Notes under the pieces: model-generated
Database searches by the model: none
What the model saw: only the letters and a program-made list of their open reading frames with translations
What the model was told of the DNA's origin: nothing
Source of the DNA: Volvox africanus
Lineage: Eukaryota > Chlorophyta > Chlorophyceae > Chlamydomonadales > Volvocaceae
Assembly (NCBI GenBank): GCA_030268105.1
Contig: BSDZ01000101.1
Coordinates: 1,240,001 to 1,304,000, forward strand
DNA length: 64,000 bases
Reading direction: 5' to 3'
Translations under genes and position numbers: made by a program
Shown: positions 10,129-20,106 of the stretch, one piece after another
Numbering within the stretch: position 1 is the stretch's first letter
Layout: each line of letters begins with the position of its first letter

Positions 10129-10942
10129 GTTGTATCCTTCCTTCTTCGATCATGCACTGAATCTGCACGTCAGGATGTTAGCTAAGTTCACACCAAGCTT
10201 ACGAACAGCAAGGCGATCCAATCCAAGCAAAGTGACAGCGGAAGACTCAATAATAAGGAAAGATCCAGCTTACAATAGTCTTCGTTTACAAATCGGTAGA
10301 TGGCCGTCAGACCCCACGGGCAATGTTCATCATCCGGCTGGAGATGATATGCTGGAATAGCTCAGGCCGAATATAAGTGAGTATAACGTATGTATGCGAA
10401 TCAGATGGAGTTAAGTACATGAGTACTTGATTCAAAGTAGCATTAAGCCGACTTCGGTCTCTAGGCGGCCGTCCTCACACCTATCACGTCGCGATACCGA
10501 TGTGCAGTACAGGTCTCACTGGATTCTGATCTCAGGTGTGAGTACCTTCGTAGCACTGTTCCGAATATTGCGTAAACCGTGATATTAATGGATGCAACAC
10601 ATGCAATATGGGAAGGTCCGAATATCGATATTTGGTTGCCAACCCAACCATCGCGATCGTCACATTCTCGCATACGCGTATGGTTTATAACACAGATGAG
10701 GTAATAATATTTAAAGTATTATTACGTGGGATATTTCGCCAACGGATAGCTTGCGCATTAATTATCAGCCTCGAGTCAAACATGTTGACCGACAGCGCGA
10801 TGTCGTAGATGATAATGCGACATGCCTGATTAGCTAGATATACTCGAATACATCATGCTAATATAATTATATCATGCTTCATAATGCTCGAATGGATTGC
10901 GGTCTACTTCGGTGCAAACGGTGATCAAACCGGCATACAACA
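10129..10942 (-). repeat. LTR of a second retroelement family (family B)
   Basis: Begins TGTTGTATCC and ends GCATACAACA, so it has LTR-type inverted ends. It shares layout and short blocks with LTRs 1-3 but is clearly diverged. A diverged partial copy lies at 12601-13065. It abuts gag-like sequence at 10948, as a 3' LTR would after loss of pol. Confidence 0.7.
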
Positions 10943-10947
10943 GATGT

Positions 10948-11757
10948 CTACATCTCCTGTACCTGACTCAGCATCCGAGCGGCTTCACAAGAAGCGGCAG
11001 GTTGGGTGTCACCCGTTGCCTCCTGTTTCAGGATCAGTGGGGGCAATAGTGGACAGATCCTTGTGGGGTGTCCCGACGCACATCTTAGACAGACCCTAGC
11101 TTGTTGTCGCCATGTGAGTTCCGCCAGCATGCACTCCCACTTCGTCAACCACTTATCTTGAACCTGTTGTCGCTTCACTTCCGGGTCGGTACCGCACACT
11201 CCTACAGTACTCCGCGGTTCTTCCTCTCTCTTCCGTCGAGCCAGAGTTATCTCATGGTCCTTGTGAGCTGACCCTTGAGTCTCCAAACTTGGAGCATTGT
11301 TAGCATGACAGGTTCCGTTGGGGTCCATCGTGGCCGGAGATAACGGGACACTGGTTGTTCCGTACATTGGTTCAGTCTCACACACCACATTCTGCATTGG
11401 TGTGGCTGACACAGGAGTTGTGAACCTCGAGGGCTCTTGTTTAGTCAAAATACGGGTTTCAGCATTGCGATCAATTTGTACCCAATTTACGTAAGACTGG
11501 ACCCCAGCCGACATCAAGTCAGCGGTGCTTTCCCGAGCTAATGTGTCTGAGATACCTCGTTGAAACCAGTAAATGTAGTCCCTTTCCGTGAGGTCGACTA
11601 CTGGTGCTATCAGAGCCTCAAAACGCGACTGGTAGGCGTCCACCGTTTCATTCAGTTGCATACGATAGGTATCGAAGGCCAGCACTCGAGGTACCGCAGC
11701 AATCCATGACTGGTCTCCCAGGGTGAAACGTGCAAGTAGGGCTGCCGTGGCACTATA
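10948..11757 (-). pseudogene. Gag fragment of a family B element
   Basis: The open minus-strand frame holds a gag segment (ATAALLARFTLGDQ, YQSRFEALIAPVVDLTERDYIYWFQRG), then a low-complexity linker and a zinc knuckle CLRCASGHPTRIC. It is clearly diverged from the gag at 7556-8797. The N-terminal part is cut at about 11757, where an inverted LTR end is attached; the C-terminal side meets LTR B directly, so protease and pol are deleted. The frame continues to 11895 only by chance through foreign sequence. Confidence 0.75.
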
Positions 11758-11813
11758 ATCTAACACCCAGACGTGCAGATCTAGTGCATGAGAGAAGGAG
11801 GTGAGATACAACA
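11758..11813 (+). repeat. 56-bp LTR terminus, inverted relative to its neighbours
   Basis: Ends GTGAGATACAACA on the plus strand, matching the end of the LTR piece at 12594 and the reverse complement of the start of LTR B. It joins the truncated gag on its left to the integrase fragment on its right. Confidence 0.55.
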
Positions 11814-11819
11814 TCGCAC

Positions 11820-12400
11820 ACCCCCTGTCTGGGATACGTTTTTGACTTCGGCAGAATTTGCGCTTAACAACGCTGTTAACCGCTCCACAGGTCACAGCCC
11901 GTTTTTCCTTAATTATGGATTTCGTCCCACGCTACCCATGTGGCGTGAATTGGAAGTGAATATCCCTGTGGCTAAAACCTGTGCCAAGTCGTTTCTATCC
12001 CGTATGACAGACACGAAGGCATGCCTGAATGCGGCACAACAATGGACGACGGACTACTACAATAAATCCAAACGAGATGTAACATTTTTGGAAGGACAAA
12101 TGGTTTTATTGAGCACTAAGAACCTACACTTGCTCGCTGAAGGTTCCCAAAAGCTGTTAACCCCATGGATCGGTCCATATCCCGTTGTACGTATGGTAGG
12201 AAGTGTAGCTGTAGAGCTATCCTTACCCGCTGACATGAATGTTCACCCCACGTTTCACATTTCTCTTCTTCGCCCCTATCGTGGCACGACACCCGTTCCC
12301 AATAACGCTGATGCCCCTGCAGTAATGGAATCCGGTCCCGAGACCTGGATCGCAGGCAAGCAAAAGGTTTACAACGTGGAATGGATATTGGATTATTGGA
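11820..12400 (+). pseudogene. Integrase C-terminal fragment of a plus-strand Ty3/gypsy element
   Basis: The frame matches the main element's integrase from FLTVAEFALNN onward: AEFALNNAVNRSTGHSPFFLNYGF, GPY module (PWIGPYPVVRMVG) and the start of the chromodomain (VYNVEWILDYW). The catalytic core with its acidic triad is missing. At about 12400 the chromodomain is interrupted and the frame runs into an LTR fragment, ending at 12474. This is a doubly truncated remnant of an element in the opposite orientation to the main one. Confidence 0.75.
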
Positions 12401-12594
12401 CTAGGGTTTTCGGGTTTATTGACTACCTTTCTGTAATTGTGAATTGTTGTAAGTTGGATCTTTCCTTGCTCTGAAGTCTTCGCTGTCATAATACTCGCAT
12501 CTGAGTGCTTTGCTGTTCATGAGCACCTCGGCACTAGAATCTAACATCCAGACATGCAGATTTAGTGCATGAGCGAAGAAGGAGAGATACAACA
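12400..12594 (+). repeat. LTR fragment ending the plus-strand remnant
   Basis: Its reverse complement follows the first 190 or so bases of LTR B (TGTTGTATCT, then the GAACAGCAA and GGAAAGATCCAAC blocks). It has the orientation expected for the 3' LTR of the integrase fragment before it, but most of the LTR is missing. Confidence 0.65.
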
Positions 12595-12600
12595 CTCTAC

Positions 12601-13065
12601 ACAGCCATCCTCACACCTATCATGCTTGTGATACTGATGTGCAGTACAAAGCACACTGGATCCCGATCCCAAGTGTGAGTACTTGCAAAGCCCTCTTCTG
12701 ATTAACGTGTAAATCATGAGATAAACGATTGCAATGTATGCAAGGTGTGAAGGTCCGAATTTGCCGACTAACCATCACAATCATCGCATTCCCGCGTGCA
12801 CACCTTATCCATGCTACAAATGATGTAATAATATATTGAATATTATTACTTGATGGATTATGCCATAATAGTGTTGTGCATCAATGTTGACTCTAAGTCA
12901 AACGTACTTGACTGACAGCGTGATATCACAAGTAACGGTCCTGAATGCTAATCTAGCTGGATATACGCAGATATATCACACTAGTATGCTTATGCCATGT
13001 CTGCTCATACTTCAGTGGACTTGAGTCTACCTCTGCATGGGCGGCAATCAAATCATGGTACAACA
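12601..13065 (-). repeat. LTR fragment, family B, opposite orientation
   Basis: Parallel to about 10460-10942 (shared CCTCACACCTATCA, GATGTGCAGTAC and TAATATTATTACTTG-like blocks) and ends GGTACAACA at 13065. Together with 12400-12594 it forms a head-to-head LTR pair. No coding sequence. Confidence 0.6.
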
Positions 13066-13072
13066 CTCTCCA

Positions 13073-13884
13073 GGTACAACCAATTGAATGATCAAATGTT
13101 GTGAATAATGGCTGATGTACGAACCCCAGTAATCATTTGCAGCACTGCCCCACTTACCAGCATAATCCAACACAGCTGATATATGTGACCTGCATTCACC
13201 TCTATGGCCAGTAGGCATATACCTGACACTGCACAGACGATTGATGAAGGCTCTTCTTGTGACCCTGTATAATACACCAGAGCATCTCTTCGACATGCTG
13301 CATAGTGTGAAGATGAGCACCTTGGTGTCATGGTCATGTCGTCTCCTATATGCTCCGTCACCGTCACGCAGGTGCCTGTCCCAAGGGCCTGGAGTTGGCT
13401 GTGGGGGGCCCCTGTGGGCGGGCGGCATTGTACTCAGACGAGGGCGCCTCACAGGTGGCAGTGGCAGGGCAACCTGGCAGTGGCGCTGCAGCTTCAGCGC
13501 CACTGCCACGTGTTGACCCAAACTCATACCTCCTGGAGCCTTGTGGGGACCGGAGTGTGTGCCTAGGGGCCCAAAATAGTGATGTGAGGTGGCATGGCTA
13601 TACAGACACGTCATGTCATAATACTTCCTGACCAGCTTGCATATCAGCTGGTTGTTGGTTGCTGCCAGCTCTGCAGCAGCTTTCACTTCCTGACGGATCA
13701 GCTGGTTGTTGGTTGCTGCCAGCTCCGCAGAATTTTTTGTGTCTTTTATGTCCTGACGGATCATGTCTTTCAGACCAGGGAGCCACAAGGAGCGAGGCAG
13801 CAGGACAAGGCAGACATGCATGCATACATGGTAAGTGCCTTCACATTGGAACCTTAAACTTAATATGGACAGACACAGAAGCAA
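13073..13884 (-). CDS. Hypothetical repeat-encoded protein (left arm and flank)
   Basis: I do not recognise this product. The frame contains an internal tandem duplication in which AELAATNNQLI occurs twice, separated by RQEVKAA, followed by a Pro/His-rich stretch. Outside the palindrome (below 13342) it goes on for about 90 residues (CSGVLYRVTRRAFINRLC, PTGHRGECRSHISAVLDYAG) with a coding-like appearance. The recorded start codon is TTG and an intron is likely near the N-terminus, so limits are uncertain. The right palindrome arm carries the first part only, with a different tail. It may be part of a mobile element or of a duplicated host gene. Confidence 0.35.
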
Positions 13885-15825
13885 GTTCAGAAAACATTTA
13901 GGAATTTACCAAGTAATGATGTCACACAAGGCAAACCAATGCTGTTCTAGAATGGTGCATGACAAAACAATTTACGTGGAACTTTGTACACCTTGCTTCT
14001 CATGGCTGGTTTACCCACCCAGAGTGGACATCATATCTCCTGGGCCTGGGCCAGCCGCCATGCCTGTACAGATGGTCACAGGGGTCACAGCAAACCCCAG
14101 GGGTCACAACACAGCATGAGAGTAAATCAGTGGATTGATTGGGGCCAATAAACTCAAGTCTCAGAAAACATGTCAAAAATGTCCAGCCAGGGACCCCGAA
14201 GCTAACTGACTGACCTGCCATCATGCCTATATTTGCTCATCAGACTGTACGACATGTCTTATAAGAGAGTTATTATTGCAGCAGAAAATTAGTATGCTTT
14301 CATTTGCTGACAAATTAAAGCACAGGCAAAGCAGCTAACAGTTGCGCATCAGAGAATATTAATGTAATGTTACTGATACAGCTACCCTTCAGCTATCAGC
14401 GGGACCCCCCTGTTTCCAGCTCTTCATCTGTTGTGCTCCTAACTTTCCCTGGCACCAGGGGCCCCTCAGCTGCTAGGGTGTGCTGCAATCGCATCACCAA
14501 GCTTCACATCTGCCTGGGTTGCAGCACAACCAACAAGGATTACCCTCTTGCGCCACCACGACGCTGATTAACTTGCTCCGAAAGCATGACTGCCCTCAGG
14601 AGCAGCTGCTCTTTCTGCTAGCGACTTCCACCTTGTTGTATCACTCCCAAACTGGTGGTAGTGGTAACTCTGGCTGAAAAGAAAGTCAACACATAGGTAC
14701 CCGATGCTCAGTACATACGGCTATTCACCATAACGAGCTGCAGTCTCATAGAGAATACATGGATATGTGTTAAGGATAACATATAACCAACCAGCGGTGA
14801 GATCCAACTGAAGTGAGTCTACTGGTGACATGGTGAATGTTGAGCCACTACGTAAAGCCACTACGCTTACGCAAAGTGGGTGTAGCCAAACAGCTACTTA
14901 GTACAGCAATGCAACACTCAGCACACACTCTTATGCATGGCACACCGCAATGTCAAAGGTCTGGGAGGTTTCTGCACACCCTATAGGTTCCTCATAGGTT
15001 ACCCCTGTTGCAAACAGTTGCCACGCAACCCATGTAACCCGCGGGTTACCCACCCAGAAGTTAACCTGTCTATTTATCTGATCCCCTGCACAATTGTCCC
15101 TGCGACCCTTGGCTTTGCCTTGAGACGCCATGGACCCGCAATCCGTACTGGAAAACAGGCTTTCCAGAATTTTTTTCTCCGCCGGTGAGCCCATAGTGAC
15201 CATCCACACATTGCGAAACTCCTGGCCATGGAAAGGCCACGATAAATGAAGATGTCATACTTAAGTTCCACCCGCCAGGTTTTTCACGTCTTCTAATGAC
15301 TAATTTCAGAACTAAAATATGGGAAGGAATGCTGCTCATACATGTTAGCCAAAGTAGTCACTCCCGCAGTCAGGCTCTTACCATGAACTTAGCTAAATCA
15401 AGATTGATCAAGCCCACGATGATCATAGAGCCTATATCTGGATCATCCTTGTACAGCTCCTGTATATGCGCGCCAGCTGCTACCTTGTCCTCCAGTGCCA
15501 TTTGAACGACCTGTGACACCGTCAAGAATAGAAAAATATCCTCCGGTAGGATGCAATTGGATGAATGAATGCCCTCAACCTCTTCAGGATTTCTTCAGGT
15601 TGCGCTGAACCGCCCCTGCTATGGAGCAGGCATTAGCTGATGTTTCACAATCGTACCACAAGCAGTTTGATCAGTCCCTGGATTCTTTGCAATCCAGCAC
15701 ACAAATAGTAAAGATAGAGCTACCATCTGCATCAATATGTTGTAAATGTCTTGTTTGCATTGTCTGGATTTCACGGATAGGCTGGTTTTCCAGGGTGCTG
15801 TCCTATCAAGTTGGTGTTGAGTACT
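13342..15825 (+). repeat. Left arm of a giant inverted repeat
   Basis: The sequence from 13342 is repeated in inverse orientation ending at 18660; outer landmarks pair with a constant coordinate sum of 32002 (13884 with 18118, 14224 with 17778, 14677 with 17325). Identity over the outer 1.5 kb is very high with only scattered substitutions. The inner 1 kb has more indels but is still clearly homologous, so the coordinate sum drifts to about 31973 near the centre. Confidence 0.9.
15085..15680 (-). repeat. Dispersed repeat unit R, copy 1
   Basis: Shares long blocks with 16330-16790 (inverted, right arm) and with 22850-23437. The minus strand has gene-like pieces: an exon-like stretch MALEDKVAAG...INL ending before a GTAAGAGC donor, and another coding MGSPAEKKILESLF and GSMASQGKAKGRRDNCAG. 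The unit is probably a duplicated fragment of a gene or a non-autonomous element. The product is not recognised. Confidence 0.6.
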
Positions 15826-16147
15826 TGTTGGTGGGATGTGCAATAATACATGGACACACAGCCACTGATCTGGCAATCCCCACTTCAACACCTCCTTGCT
15901 TCGTGGGCAGTGTGCCCAGTTGCTGGTCCTGGTCCCATACAGCATCTTCCAGAGAGTGGCACCAACTCAGACATAAACTTGATGGAAATTCGTGACTGTT
16001 GTCCCAATTTCCCTTGTAAGGCCCTTGAGAAGGAGCATTTCATCTATGAAATATAGTCATATCGTCATGTCTCATTGTCATATCCCGCCGCACGGCAAAC
16101 CTGACCTGTACGGCCAGGATGGAAGCAGTGCTGACCATGTTGCGCTG
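15826..16147. other. Unmatched centre of the palindrome
   Basis: The two arms meet around GGTGTTGAGTACTT (left) and GAGTACTCAACACC (right). The roughly 320 bp between them show no inverse partner and no recognisable gene. This spacer would be the loop if the arms paired. Confidence 0.6.
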
Positions 16148-16329
16148 AGTACTCAACACCAACTCGATAGGACAGCATCCTGGAAAACCAGCCTATCCGT
16201 GAAATCCAGACAATGCAAACAAGACATTTACAACATATTGATGCAGATGGTAGCTCTATCTTTACTATTTGTATGCTGGATTGCAAAAAATCCAAGGACT
16301 GATCAAACTGCTTGTGGTACGATCGTGAA

Positions 16330-16790
16330 ACATCAGCTAACGCCTGCTCCATAGCAGGGGCGGCTCAGCATAACCTGAAGAAATCCTGAAGAGGTTGAGG
16401 GCATTCATTCATCCAATTGCATCCTACTGGAGGATATTTTTCTATTCTTGACGGTGACACAGCTCGTTCAAATGGCACTGGAGGACAAGGTAGCAGCTGG
16501 CACGCATATACAGGGGCTGTACAAGGATCCAGATTCAGATATAGACTCTATGATTATCGTGAGCTTGATCAATCTAGATCCAGCAAAGTTCACGGTAAGA
16601 GCCCTAAGAGCACGACTGTGGGAGCGACTACATTGGCTAAAATGTGTGAGCAGCCTTCCTTGCCACATTCTACTTTTGAAATTAGTTGTTAGAAGACGTG
16701 AGTGCAGGTCCATAGCGTCTCAAGGCAAAGCCAAGGGTTGCAGGGACAATTGTGCAGGGGACTTGCATTTCTTGAATTCCAAGGTTGGGA
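16330..16790 (+). repeat. Dispersed repeat unit R, copy 2 (inverted)
   Basis: Right-arm counterpart of 15085-15680. It lacks an internal block: the GTTAGAAGACGTGAG segment is followed directly by the CATAGCGTCTCAAGG block, so the exon-like piece with MGSPAEKK is deleted here. Confidence 0.6.
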
Positions 16791-16848
16791 AAAAAGTGAC
16801 CAGTGGGTGTCTGTGTAGATCAGATAAATAGACAGGTTAACTTCTGGG

Positions 16849-16952
16849 TGTAGTATCCTGGGGTATCTACGGGCAGTGTCAAAGGATCCTGGACCTTAGA
16901 TGGTCATCCTTCCGATCGGGCCTTTGTTGGCCGACACAACAGAGATACAACA
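16849..16952 (+). mobile_element. 104-bp LTR-like mini-element (copy 1) with target duplication
   Basis: Starts TGTAGTATCCTGG and ends GAGATACAACA, so it has TG...CA ends and a near-inverted terminal repeat. It is flanked by CTGGG at 16844-16848 and 16953-16957. The left palindrome arm preserves the empty site with a single CTGGG, so this is a true insertion. It is too short to encode anything. A solo LTR of a TRIM-type element or a small foldback/MITE element are the options; the 5-bp duplication and TG/CA ends favour the first. Confidence 0.75.
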
Positions 16953-18117
16953 CTGGGCGGGTAACCCGCAAGTTACATGGGTTGCGTGGCAACTGTTTGC
17001 AACAGGGGTAACCTATGAGGAACCTATAGGGTGTGCAGAAATCTCCCAGACCTTCGACAATGCGGTGTGCCATGCATAGGAGTGCATGCTGAATGTTGCA
17101 GTACTGTACTAAGTAGCTGTTTGGCTACACCCACTTTGTATAAGCGTAGTGGCTTTACATAACATTCACCATGTCACCAGTAGACTCGCTTCAGTTGGAT
17201 CTCACCACTGGTTGGTTATATGTTATCCTTAACACATATCCATGTATTCTCTATGAGACTGCAGCTCATTATGGTGAATAGCCATATGTACTGAGCATCG
17301 GGTACCTATGTGTTGACTTTCTTTTCAGCCAGAGTTACCACTACCACCAGTTTGGGAGTGATACAACAAGGTGGAAGTCACTAGCAGAAAGAGCAGGTGC
17401 TCCTGAGGGCAGTCATGCTTTCGGAGCAAGTTAATCAGCGTTGTGGTGGCGCAAGAGGGTAATCCTTGTTGGTTGTGCTGCAACCCAGGCAGATGTGAAG
17501 CTTGGTGATGCAATTGCAGCACACCCTAGCAGCTGAGGGGCCCCTGGTGCCAGGGAAAGTTAGGAGCACAACAGATGAAGAACTGGAAACAGGGGGGTCC
17601 CGCTGATAGCTGAAGGGTAGCTGTATCAGTAACATTACATTAATATTCTCTGATGCGCAACTGTTAGCTGCTTTGCCTGTGCTTTAATTTGTCAGCAAAT
17701 GAAAGCATACTAATTTTCTGCTGCAATAATAACTCTCTTATAAGACATGTCGTACAGTCTGATGAGCAAATATAGGCATGATGGCAGGTCAGTCAGTTAG
17801 CTTCGGGGTCCCTGGCTGGACATTTTTGACATGTTTTCTGAGACTTGAGTTTATTGGCCCCAATCAATCAACTGATTTACTCTCATGCTGTGCTGTGACC
17901 CCTGGGGTTTGCTGTGACCCCTGTGACCATCTGTACAGGCATGGCGGCTGGCCCAGGCCCAGGAGATATGATGTCCACTCTGGGTGGGTAAACCAGCCAT
18001 GAGAAGCAAGGTGTACAAAGTTCCACGTAAATTGTTTTGTCATGCACCATTCTAGAACAGCATTGGTTTGCCTTGTGTGACATCATTACTTGGTAAATTC
18101 CTAAATGTTTTCTGAAC

Positions 18118-18855
18118 TTGCTTCTGTGTCTGTCCATATTAAGTTTAAGGTTCCAATCTGAAGGCACTTACCATGTATGCATGCATGTCTGCCTTGTCCT
18201 GCTGCCTCGCTCCTTGTGGCTCCCTGGTCTGAAAGACATGATCCATCAGGACATAAAAGACACAAAAAATGCTGCGGAGCTGGCAGCAACCAACAACCAG
18301 CTGATCCGTCAGGAAGTGAAAGCTGCTGCAGAGCTGGCAGCAACCAACAACCAGCTGATATGCAAGCTGGTCAGGAAGTATTATGACATGACGTGTCTGT
18401 ATAGCCATGCCACCCCACATCACTATTTTGGGCCCCTAGAGACACACTCCGGTCCCCACAAGGCTCCAGGAGGTATGAGTTTGGGTCAACACGTGGCAGT
18501 GGCGCTGAAGCTGCAGCGCCACTGCCAGGTTGCCCTGCCACTGCCACCTGTGAGGCGCCCTCGTCCGAGTACAACGCCGCCCGCCCACAGGGGCCCCCCA
18601 CAGCCAACTCCAGGCCCTTGGGACAGGCACCTGCGTGACGGTGACGGAGCATATAGGAGAAGTATGAAGACTGCTGAAGCAAAAATTGACTGTTTGGAAA
18701 TTTGGTGGCGCGTGTGGTGGCCAGGATTGAGGCATCACTGCAGAACGGCAGACATTTGGCGACCACCTAGTGTACGTCACAGCTTGTTTCCACTTTTCCT
18801 ACTTTGGACGACGTCAGCCATTACCCGACGTTCACGGTTAGTCCTCAATCCCTAA
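18118..18855 (+). CDS. Hypothetical repeat-encoded protein (right arm)
   Basis: Counterpart of the left-arm frame, sharing the doubled AELAATNNQLI unit and the following Pro/His-rich region almost residue for residue up to position 18660. After that it continues with an unrelated tail (SMKTAEAKIDCLEIWWRVWW and on). The first codon is TTG. The presence of the frame in both arms only shows that the arms are similar, not that it is expressed. No function is assigned. Confidence 0.3.
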   Translation: MLLCLSILSLRFQSEGTYHVCMHVCLVLLPRSLWLPGLKDMIHQDIKDTKNAAELAATNNQLIRQEVKAAAELAATNNQLICKLVRKYYDMTCLYSHATPHHYFGPLETHSGPHKAPGGMSLGQHVAVALKLQRHCQVALPLPPVRRPRPSTTPPAHRGPPQPTPGPWDRHLRDGDGAYRRSMKTAEAKIDCLEIWWRVWWPGLRHHCRTADIWRPPSVRHSLFPLFLLWTTSAITRRSRLVLNP

Positions 18856-18860
18856 GAATC

Positions 18861-19420
18861 AGCACCAGGTTTCATTTTATTCGACTTCCCCTGTAACATA
18901 GTTAACATGGTAGTGAGTTATTTACAAGTGAAGAGGAAGTGGAAGTGGAAGTGTCTGTCTCAACTATTCGGGCGCCTTAAATAGCGCTGCCTGGCTCATA
19001 AGGGGGCCTTACGTCTATTCAAAAACTGGCGCGCATTCTACAACTGACACCGTTGTACGAATGCTCGCATGCAAGTAGTTCCATGCGACTTGTTCGAGTT
19101 CTATGCGTCAGATCTATTGTAACTAATCTATTATTACGCAATTATGTTATTTGTCATAAAAGGCCAAATTACGACAAGTCAGTTTCGCTCTTTCTGGCGC
19201 ATCTGCGCCATTCGCCCTGTTACATCCCCCCTCCCCACGACCCCCACCTCCAAAAGGCAGTATCGTAACCCTGGTGCAGCCTCTGCGTCATGCATCCAAC
19301 AGGACTAAGCTAAATCACGAGAAGGTCACCAAGGCGGCACATGGTAGCCGCATCAAACCTGGAGTGCTGCAGTTCTTTTCCACTTGCACACCCTCGCCAC
19401 CACGTGCACCCAAATCCGAG
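18861..19420. other. Intergenic stretch before the A+T-rich ORF
   Basis: No frame or motif here resembles a gene. It contains a purine-rich run (about 18929-18955) and a pyrimidine-rich run near 19225-19255. Base composition changes sharply at about 19420, where the A+T-rich island begins. Confidence 0.5.
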
Positions 19421-19440
19421 TGCTAATTAATTTTTAAATT

Positions 19441-20106
19441 ATGGATTATCCAATATCCTGTAAATATTCAATAACACTAATAGAAAAACTTAAACAATTA
19501 GATACTTACAATATGCTGGATTTTGAGTTAATTCACAAAGCTATTTACTTTGCTAAAAGGTATCATGGTGATCAAAAAAGGAAGTCAGGCGAACCTTATA
19601 ACTCTCACCCGTTGGAAGTAGCTTACATGATATCTGACTACAATTTAAAAACGGATGTAATAGTAGCTAGCATATTACACGATATTGTCGAAGATACTGA
19701 AGTTACTGTAGAGATGCTACAGGGTAGTTTTGGAAAAAGAATAGCAGAAATGGTTGATAGTCTTACCCGTGATAGACCAGTTGGAACAAAATTAATTGTA
19801 GAAGAGGTTTTAAATGACTTTTATAAAAAAAAGGAGAAAGAAGTGCTGCTAATAAAACTATTTGATAGGTTACATAATATGCAGATTTTCAAAGCAAAAA
19901 AAACAGAGGAAACGCTTAATTTTTTTATTATAACTACTATGTATATGGGATACAAAATCTTAGAAAAAGCAATTTATGGACTGTGTTGCAATCATTTATC
20001 TATTGATCCTTCTTTTGATAAGGATTTTGAATTCAGCGAATGTAAGTTGTATTTAGATTCCTTAGAAATATCACCGCCGCCCAGGGACTCTGTGTGTGAC
20101 CACTGA
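19441..20106 (+). CDS. HD-domain (p)ppGpp hydrolase fragment, SpoT/RelA family
   Basis: An uninterrupted 221-residue ORF from an ATG. It carries the hallmark residues of the SpoT hydrolase domain: KRKSGEPYNSHPLEVA (metal-binding His56), ILHDIVEDTEVT (His80-Asp81 plus Glu84-Asp85), FGKRIAEMVDSLTR, and KLFDRLHNMQ (Asp142). The synthetase, TGS and ACT domains of a full SpoT (about 700 residues) are absent. It probably would hydrolyse the alarmone (p)ppGpp if made. It has no introns and uses A/T-ending codons heavily (AAA, TTA, ATA), unlike all neighbouring algal genes. The last residues (SPPPRDSVCDH) are G+C-rich host-like sequence, so the bacterial frame appears truncated and read into flanking DNA. 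Stand-alone HD fragments of SpoT are common in Rickettsiales; that donor is an inference. Confidence 0.8.
   Translation: MDYPISCKYSITLIEKLKQLDTYNMLDFELIHKAIYFAKRYHGDQKRKSGEPYNSHPLEVAYMISDYNLKTDVIVASILHDIVEDTEVTVEMLQGSFGKRIAEMVDSLTRDRPVGTKLIVEEVLNDFYKKKEKEVLLIKLFDRLHNMQIFKAKKTEETLNFFIITTMYMGYKILEKAIYGLCCNHLSIDPSFDKDFEFSECKLYLDSLEISPPPRDSVCDH

Larger units (their letters stand above)
16148..18660 (-). repeat. Right arm of the giant inverted repeat
   Basis: Inverse copy of 13342-15825. It differs from the left arm by point changes, small indels and one clean 104-bp insertion at 16849-16952. Beyond 18660 similarity stops abruptly (TATAGGAGA then unrelated sequence). Confidence 0.9.

Noticed and set aside
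13342..18660. Assembly fold-back artefact as the explanation for the palindrome
   Set aside because: The arms differ by many independent changes, including an insertion with target duplication in one arm only.
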